NCBI GenBank assembly: GCA_903822375.1
Contig: CAIJOU010000313.1
Coordinates: forward strand, 1 to 12,218
Reading direction: 5' to 3'
From: Candidatus Hydrogenedentota bacterium
GTDB taxonomy: Bacteria; Hydrogenedentota; Hydrogenedentia; Hydrogenedentales; CAITNO01
Length of the DNA stretch: 12,218 bases
Below the pieces are notes generated by a model. The model saw nothing but the letters and a program-made list of their open reading frames with translations, ran no database searches and was not told where the DNA came from. Of the stretch, positions 8,141 to 12,218 are shown piece after piece. A program made the position numbers and the translations under genes. Position 1 is the first letter of the stretch. Every line of letters starts with the position of its first letter.

Positions 8141-9457
8141 TCAACTCCATCCGCAGCGCTTGTCGCGGATATGACGCTCAAAATCGTCGCGGAAATGTTT
8201 GAGTCCGCTTCCCAGCGGTTCCATCGCGCCGGGCGCCAGCGCGCAGTAGGTGAGGCCCATGCCCAGCGCGGTGACATGCCGCGAGAGCTGTTCAAGGTCA
8301 CCCGGCTGCCCTTCACCGCGCTCCATCGCCTCCAATATCTTCTCGACCCAGGGCAGTCCCTCGCGGCACGGCGTGCACCAGCCGCAGGACTCTGACGCAA
8401 AGAACCGCATAAGGTTGTGCACCATTCCCACGGGGCAGGTCTGGTCGTCCAGCACAATCATCGTGCCCGTTCCCATGCGGCTGCCCGCCTTTGCCACGGT
8501 GTCAAAATCCATGGCGACGTCCAACTGTGATTCCAGCAGGAAATCGGTGGAGGCGCCGCCGGGAATGATGGCGCGCAGCTTCAGGCCGTCGCGCATGCCG
8601 CCGGCATGCTCCTCCAGAATGGTGCGCGCCGTGGTGCCCATGGGCAGTTCCCACAGACCGGGCCGCTTCACCTTTCCGCTCACGCCGTAAATCTTCGTGC
8701 CGCCGTTGGGGGTGAGGCTCAGTCCCTTGAACCATTCCGTGCCGTTGTTCACGATGTGCGGCAGGTTGCACAGCGTCTCGACGTTGTTCACGATGGTCGG
8801 CTTGCCGCGCAGACCGCAAACCTGCGGGAAGGGCGGCTTGGACCGCGGGTTGGCGCGGCGCCCCTCGAGCGCGTTGATCAGGGCCGTCTCCTCGCCGCAG
8901 ATGTAGCGGCCGGCGCTGGTGTGCAGATGCACCTCCAGGCTGTAATCCGTTCCGAGAATGTTCTTTCCTATCAGCCCGGCCCCGCGCGCCTCGGCGATGG
9001 CCGTGGCGAGCCGCTGTTCCGCCAGCACGTACTCGCCGCGCAGGAAGATGTACGAGATGTCCGCCTGGATGGCGTAGGCGGCCAGGATGACGCCCTCGAT
9101 GAGCTGGTGCGGGTCGCCTTCCAGCAACAGGCGGTCCTTGAATGTGCCCGGCTCCATTTCATCGGCGTTCACCACGAGATACTTGGGCCGGGGCGCATTG
9201 TCGCCCATCGGCACAAAGCTCCACTTGGGACCGGTCGGAAACCCGGCCCCGCCGCGTCCACGCAGCCCCGAGTCTTTGACCAGTTGCGTAACGTCGCCCG
9301 GCGCCATCGTGCCGAGCGCCCTGCGCACCGCCCGATAGCCGCCTGCCGCCTCGCAGTCCTTCAGCGACAGGGCCCGCCCGTCCGGCTGAATCTTTGCGGT
9401 CAGCGGGCGCTGGTCCGGATTCGATTGTTGGTTGAATGCCGCCATATCCTCCGTCAC
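8141..9457 (-). CDS. nuoF: NADH-quinone oxidoreductase subunit F, FMN and NADH-binding subunit
   Basis: Entry point of electrons: oxidises NADH with bound FMN and passes electrons to cluster N3. Counted from the GTG at 9457 the protein has 438 aa (E. coli 445). FMN-binding GLRGRGGAGFPTG is at about 64-76, NADEMEPGTFKDR at 97-109, the NADH/FMN segment RYICGEETALINALEGRR at 184-201, and N3 ligands C358, C361, C364 (ESCGWCTPCREG) with C405. The end, TYCALAPGAMEPL, is the E. coli-like form rather than the usual CxLGxxA type. Start choice is open. GTG 9457 has AGGAG only 3 bases upstream (it overlaps the nuoE stop); ATG 9445 (434 aa) has GGAGG 2 bases upstream and an N terminus closer in length to E. 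coli. The gene begins 6 bases after nuoE and ends 4 bases before nuoG. Confidence 0.97.
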   Translation of the reverse strand: MTEDMAAFNQQSNPDQRPLTAKIQPDGRALSLKDCEAAGGYRAVRRALGTMAPGDVTQLVKDSGLRGRGGAGFPTGPKWSFVPMGDNAPRPKYLVVNADEMEPGTFKDRLLLEGDPHQLIEGVILAAYAIQADISYIFLRGEYVLAEQRLATAIAEARGAGLIGKNILGTDYSLEVHLHTSAGRYICGEETALINALEGRRANPRSKPPFPQVCGLRGKPTIVNNVETLCNLPHIVNNGTEWFKGLSLTPNGGTKIYGVSGKVKRPGLWELPMGTTARTILEEHAGGMRDGLKLRAIIPGGASTDFLLESQLDVAMDFDTVAKAGSRMGTGTMIVLDDQTCPVGMVHNLMRFFASESCGWCTPCREGLPWVEKILEAMERGEGQPGDLEQLSRHVTALGMGLTYCALAPGAMEPLGSGLKHFRDDFERHIRDKRCGWS

Positions 9458-9465
9458 CGGCTCCT
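9446..9465 (-). promoter_or_regulatory. Ribosome-binding region of nuoF with two candidate starts
   Basis: Two purine-rich boxes lie in tandem. AGGAG at 9465-9461 shares bases with the nuoE TAG stop and is 3 bases before the GTG at 9457. GGAGG at 9452-9448 lies inside the possible N terminus, 2 bases before the ATG at 9445. Both spacings are shorter than the usual 5-9 bases, so the sequence alone does not decide the start. From AGGAG to the ATG the distance is 15 bases. Confidence 0.5.
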
Positions 9466-9928
9466 ATGCGTATTTCGCCAGAATGTCGCCCAGTTGCTCC
9501 GGGTCCACATCGTGGTACAAGTCGTCGTTAATCATCAGCGCGGGCGCATGGTCGCAGGCGCCCAGGCACTGGTTCTCCAGCACGGTGAACCGTCCGTCTT
9601 CCGTGGTCTGGCCCAGTTCAACGCCAAGGACCTGCAACAGCCGCGCGCGAAGCTGAACGTAGCCCATCACCCAGCAGCTCACACTCGCACAGAGCAGGAT
9701 GACGTTTCGGCCCACGGGACGGCGGCGGATGAGGTTGTAGAAGGTGGCCACTCCGTCCACCTCGTCAGGCGTCAGGTCGAGCAGTCGCGCCACCTCGCAC
9801 AGGTCCTCGTCACTGACCCAGCCGTGCTCCCGTTGGGCAATTTTCAGGGCCTCAATGCAGGCCATGCGGTTCGTCTCGCTGTGGGCGAGTTCCGCGAGGA
9901 TTTCGTTTTTCGTTTCGGTTGTCAGCAC
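9464..9928 (-). CDS. nuoE: NADH-quinone oxidoreductase subunit E, [2Fe-2S] thioredoxin-fold subunit
   Basis: Small peripheral subunit (154 aa; E. coli 166) that binds cluster N1a next to the FMN of NuoF. An N-terminal helical bundle (about 1-65, containing EALKIAQREHGWVSDE and the DEVDGVATFYN motif) is followed by a thioredoxin-like domain with the four ligands C80, C85, C121 and C125 (CASVSC and CLGAC), spaced as in the family. The start is a GTG at 9928, read as Met. An in-frame stop lies four codons upstream, and the next in-frame ATG falls at residue 22, inside the conserved helices, so GTG is the best choice. The only ribosome-binding candidate, GGAG, is 13 bases away, which suggests modest initiation. 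This is the one internal gene not coupled to its upstream neighbour: 107 bases holding a palindromic repeat separate it from nuoBCD. Confidence 0.96.
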   Translation of the reverse strand: MLTTETKNEILAELAHSETNRMACIEALKIAQREHGWVSDEDLCEVARLLDLTPDEVDGVATFYNLIRRRPVGRNVILLCASVSCWVMGYVQLRARLLQVLGVELGQTTEDGRFTVLENQCLGACDHAPALMINDDLYHDVDPEQLGDILAKYA

Positions 9929-9941
9929 GGTATCAGGTCAA

Positions 9942-9945
9942 CTCC
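9942..9945 (-). promoter_or_regulatory. Distant ribosome binding site candidate for nuoE
   Basis: GGAG is the only Shine-Dalgarno-like match between the upstream hairpin (9949-9967) and the GTG start at 9928. Its spacer of 13 bases is longer than usual, and its edge is 3 bases from the hairpin stem. Hairpin folding could therefore affect access to it. Confidence 0.4.
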
Positions 9946-9948
9946 GGA

Positions 9949-10027
9949 AAGAGGCTGGAAGCCTCTTCTGCTTTTTCGTGGCATGGGCATCCTGCCCATG
10001 CTCCCACGGGCGGGACGGCCGTGCCAC
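9949..10027. repeat. Compound palindromic repeat in the nuoBCD-nuoE gap
   Basis: Three inverted repeats stand side by side, each with a three-base loop. In plus-strand terms they are: 9949-9967, an 8-bp stem AAGAGGCT / AGCCTCTT with loop GGA; 9981-10001, a perfect 9-bp stem GCATGGGCA / TGCCCATGC with loop TCC; and 10005-10023, an 8-bp stem CACGGGCG / CGGCCGTG with one mismatch and loop GGA. An outer pair GTGGCA (9978-9983) / TGCCAC (10022-10027) can enclose the last two. The element starts 8 bases after the nuoBCD stop and fills most of the 107-base gap. From memory, very similar GC-rich palindromes are dispersed in many copies in Verrucomicrobiota, Planctomycetota and relatives. No copy elsewhere in this window was noticed. 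It could be a REP-like element; function unknown. Confidence 0.8.
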
Positions 10028-10035
10028 TCCAGAAA

Positions 10036-12218
10036 TCAGCGATCCACATCGGCCAGCACGTAGTCCATGCTGCCCAGAATGGCCAGCATGTCCGACACCC
10101 GCACATTCCTGCCCAGCAGCGGCAGCATTTGCAGGCTGGCAAAGCTGGGCGTGCGCACGCGGGTCCGGTAGGACATCGCCGTGCCGTCGCTGGTCAGGTG
10201 ATAACTGTTGAGCCCCTTGGCCGCCTCGATGGGCACGCAGGCCTCGCCGGGCGGAAGTATCGGGCCCCAACTCACGCTGAGGAAATGGGTGATCAGCGTC
10301 TCTATATCGTGAAGCGTCTTGTTCTTGAGCGGCGGCGTCGTCAGCGGATGATCGGACTTATACGGGCCTTCAGGCATGTTGTTGACGCACTGCTCGATGA
10401 TCCGCAGGCTCTGGCGCATTTCCTCGACCCGCACGAGCGCGCGGTCAAGACAGTCGCCGTTGTGCGCCACGGGCACGTCAAACTCGAACTGGTCGTATCC
10501 GGCGTAGGGCCGTTTCTTGCGCAGGTCCCAGTCGGAGCCGCAGGCCCGAAGGCCCGGTCCCGTGACGCCCCATTCGATGGCCTGGTCGAGCGTGTATTTG
10601 CCGACGCCCCGGGTGCGGCCCAGGAAGATCCGGTTCTGCATCAGCGCCCTGTCATGCTCGGTCAGGCGCGGGGGCAGGTACTTGATGAATTCGCGAATCT
10701 TGGTTTCCCACCCCTTGGGCAAATCCTGCGCCACGCCGCCGATGCGAAACCAGCTCGGATGCATGCGCCCGCCGGTGATTTCCGAAACGATGTCGAGCAA
10801 ATGCTCACGGTCGTTGAACATGAAGAATACGGGCGACATGGCCCCGAGGTCCTGCGCGAAGGTTCCGTACCACACGAGGTGGCTGGAGATGCGGAACAGT
10901 TCGGCCATCATAATACGGATGACCTTGGCGCGGTCGGGCACCTCGATGCCGGCCATCTTTTCCACCGACAGCACATAGGCGAGGTTGTTCATCACCCCGC
11001 CGAGATAGTCGATGCGGTCGGTGTAGGGAATGTAGGAGTGCCAGGTCTGCCGCTCGCCCATCTTCTCCGCGCCGCGATGGTGGTAGCCGATGTCGGGAAT
11101 GGCGTTGACGATGTTCTCTCCGTCCAACTGGAGGATGATGCGCAGCAGCCCGTGCGTGCCCGGATGGTGCGGGCCCAGGTTGAGGAACATGTAGTCCGAG
11201 TCTTCGGTGTGCTTTTCCAGGCCCCACTGTTCGGGGCGGAACTGGAGGGCGTCCTGCTCGAACGCCATTTTCTCATCGGCCAACTGGTACGGGGGCAGTT
11301 CTGTCGCCCGGGCCGGGTGCTCCTTGCGGAGGGGGTGACCTTTCCAGGTCGGCGGCATGAGAATGCGCGACAGGTGCGGATGTCCGCTGAACTTGATGCC
11401 GAACATGTCCCAGGCCTCGCGCTCGTACCAGTTGGCCGACGGCCAAAGGTCCGTTACGCTGGAATGGGCGGGGTGCTCGCCCCGAAGGGGCGCCTTAATG
11501 CGCAGTTCGGCGGCGCGGTCCAGCGAAAGGAGGTGGTACACCACGGTGAAATCGCCCGCAGAGGGGTGTTTCGTGACGCGGGTACGCTCGTCAATGACAA
11601 ACAGGTCGTACAGCATGCGGTAGGGCCGGTCCACGCCGGTCCGCAGGAAGCGAAGCACCTCCTTCACCCGCTCCGAGGCGACCCAGTAGGTGGGCGTGCC
11701 GTCCCGAACCGTGCGATCATCCACCAGCGCGCCGGGGAAGCGCTCGTGCAACGCACGAATCACGTCCGCATTGGCCTCGCTTTGTTCCGGTGCCTCTGCA
11801 ACCGGCGGGGTGAAATCGACTTTGGGTGCGGCCCCATGCACGGGGCCAACGTCATCCTGAACGCCGTCCACCGGGTGCAGCACGGTGGCCAACTGCCGTT
11901 GGGCGCGCTTGAGGTCGCGCTGGCTGGGCCGTTCCGGCTGGGTCACGCCCTGCGGGCCGACCACCCAGCTCAGCGGGCGCCGTTCCTTGCCCACCACGTC
12001 CTGGAGCAGCGTGAGTGCCTCCAGGAAAGCGTCGGGCCTGGGCGGGCAGCCCGGCACATACACGTCCACGGGCAGGAACTTGTCCACCCCCTGGACCACG
12101 CTGTAAATGTCGTACATGCCGCCTGAATTGGCGCAGGCACCCATGGCGACCACCCAGCGGGGCTGCATCATCTGCTCGTAGAGCTGGCGGATCACGGGAG
12201 CCATCTTGATAAAGACGG
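10036..12218 (-). CDS. nuoBCD: Fused NADH-quinone oxidoreductase subunits B, C and D (5' end of the B part beyond the window edge)
   Basis: One uninterrupted frame encodes three complex I subunits normally made as B plus CD, or as B, C, D. Numbering from the Met at 12204, residues 1-110 are the C-terminal half of NuoB, with two ligands of cluster N2 visible: C24 (MGACANSGGMYDIYS) and C53 (VPGCPPRP). The other two (the CC pair) would lie upstream of the window. Residues about 111-144 are a Pro/Ala/acidic linker. About 145-310 is NuoC, with NWYEREAWDMFGI and WKGHPLRKEHP. About 330-722 is NuoD, including LGPHHPGTHG (H347) and YLGGVMNN (Y400), the probable quinone-head ligands, and the family C terminus MDYVLADVDR. 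The frame is open upstream to 12218, where VFIK precedes the Met, so 12204 is not the true start. Codes for the Q-module: electrons reach N2 and reduce quinone here. The stop is followed by the palindromic repeat. Confidence 0.95.
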   Translation of the reverse strand, partial: VFIKMAPVIRQLYEQMMQPRWVVAMGACANSGGMYDIYSVVQGVDKFLPVDVYVPGCPPRPDAFLEALTLLQDVVGKERRPLSWVVGPQGVTQPERPSQRDLKRAQRQLATVLHPVDGVQDDVGPVHGAAPKVDFTPPVAEAPEQSEANADVIRALHERFPGALVDDRTVRDGTPTYWVASERVKEVLRFLRTGVDRPYRMLYDLFVIDERTRVTKHPSAGDFTVVYHLLSLDRAAELRIKAPLRGEHPAHSSVTDLWPSANWYEREAWDMFGIKFSGHPHLSRILMPPTWKGHPLRKEHPARATELPPYQLADEKMAFEQDALQFRPEQWGLEKHTEDSDYMFLNLGPHHPGTHGLLRIILQLDGENIVNAIPDIGYHHRGAEKMGERQTWHSYIPYTDRIDYLGGVMNNLAYVLSVEKMAGIEVPDRAKVIRIMMAELFRISSHLVWYGTFAQDLGAMSPVFFMFNDREHLLDIVSEITGGRMHPSWFRIGGVAQDLPKGWETKIREFIKYLPPRLTEHDRALMQNRIFLGRTRGVGKYTLDQAIEWGVTGPGLRACGSDWDLRKKRPYAGYDQFEFDVPVAHNGDCLDRALVRVEEMRQSLRIIEQCVNNMPEGPYKSDHPLTTPPLKNKTLHDIETLITHFLSVSWGPILPPGEACVPIEAAKGLNSYHLTSDGTAMSYRTRVRTPSFASLQMLPLLGRNVRVSDMLAILGSMDYVLADVDR

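Noticed and set aside
8137..8457. Upstream extension of the nuoG frame by 107 codons
   Set aside because: It lies entirely over nuoF in another frame and looks like shadow sequence. The [2Fe-2S] domain begins at the ATG at 8136, which has a good ribosome binding site. The same applies to upstream extensions of nuoH (to 5716), nuoK (to 4074) and nuoL (to 3304).
9949..9976. Rho-independent terminator
   Set aside because: In the direction of the operon the hairpin is followed only by TTTCC and then the nuoE ribosome binding site. The T-rich stretch lies on the plus-strand side, where no gene ends. Palindromic repeat is the better explanation.
9919..12126. 735-codon open frame on the plus strand opposite nuoBCD
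   Set aside because: It mirrors a strongly conserved gene in high-GC DNA, where antisense frames stay open by third-position bias. The product is rich in His, Arg, Gln and Ala, has no recognisable domain, and its start lies in the repeat region.
1..12218. A defence system, CRISPR array, tRNA, insertion sequence or other undescribed gene system
   Set aside because: The window is fully taken up by complex I genes apart from the 107-base gap. I saw no repeat array, tRNA-like cloverleaf, transposase or unexplained gene.

Overview
The window is one continuous stretch of a respiratory complex I (proton-translocating NADH:quinone oxidoreductase, nuo) operon. Every gene I can support lies on the minus strand, so transcription runs from position 12218 towards 1. 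The order is nuoBCD (one fused reading frame, 5' end outside the window), nuoE, nuoF, nuoG, nuoH, nuoI, nuoJ, nuoK, nuoL and nuoM (3' end outside the window). nuoA would be expected just beyond 12218 and nuoN just beyond position 1, but neither is visible.

Functionally the genes fall into three blocks. The peripheral arm consists of nuoBCD (clusters N2 and the quinone site), nuoE (N1a), nuoF (FMN, NADH site, N3), nuoG (N1b, N4, N5, N7) and nuoI (N6a, N6b); it takes electrons from NADH through FMN and a chain of Fe-S clusters to quinone. nuoH joins this arm to the membrane. nuoJ, nuoK, nuoL and nuoM form the proton-pumping membrane arm. All Fe-S ligands that fall inside the window, and the key charged membrane residues, are present, so the enzyme looks functional.

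The genes are packed very tightly. Four junctions are 4-base ATGA stop/start overlaps (G/H, I/J, J/K, L/M) and four are gaps of 2-6 bases (E/F, F/G, H/I, K/L). The one exception is the 107-base nuoBCD-nuoE gap, which holds a compound palindromic repeat about 79 bases long.

The organism cannot be named from this window. The DNA is GC-rich with strongly GC-biased third positions. The subunits resemble the Escherichia coli form of complex I closely (N7 cluster in NuoG, E. coli-like NuoF, NuoI and NuoJ, fused C and D), but nuoB is fused as well, which E. coli does not have. The intergenic repeat resembles dispersed palindromes I recall from Verrucomicrobiota, Planctomycetota and related GC-rich lineages. 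A tentative reading is a GC-rich, respiring bacterium of that broad group carrying an E. coli-type complex I. This is inference.

I found no new type of system. The points worth a second look are the triple NuoB/C/D fusion, the repeat inside the operon, the altered conserved loop motif in NuoM, and the start context of nuoE.
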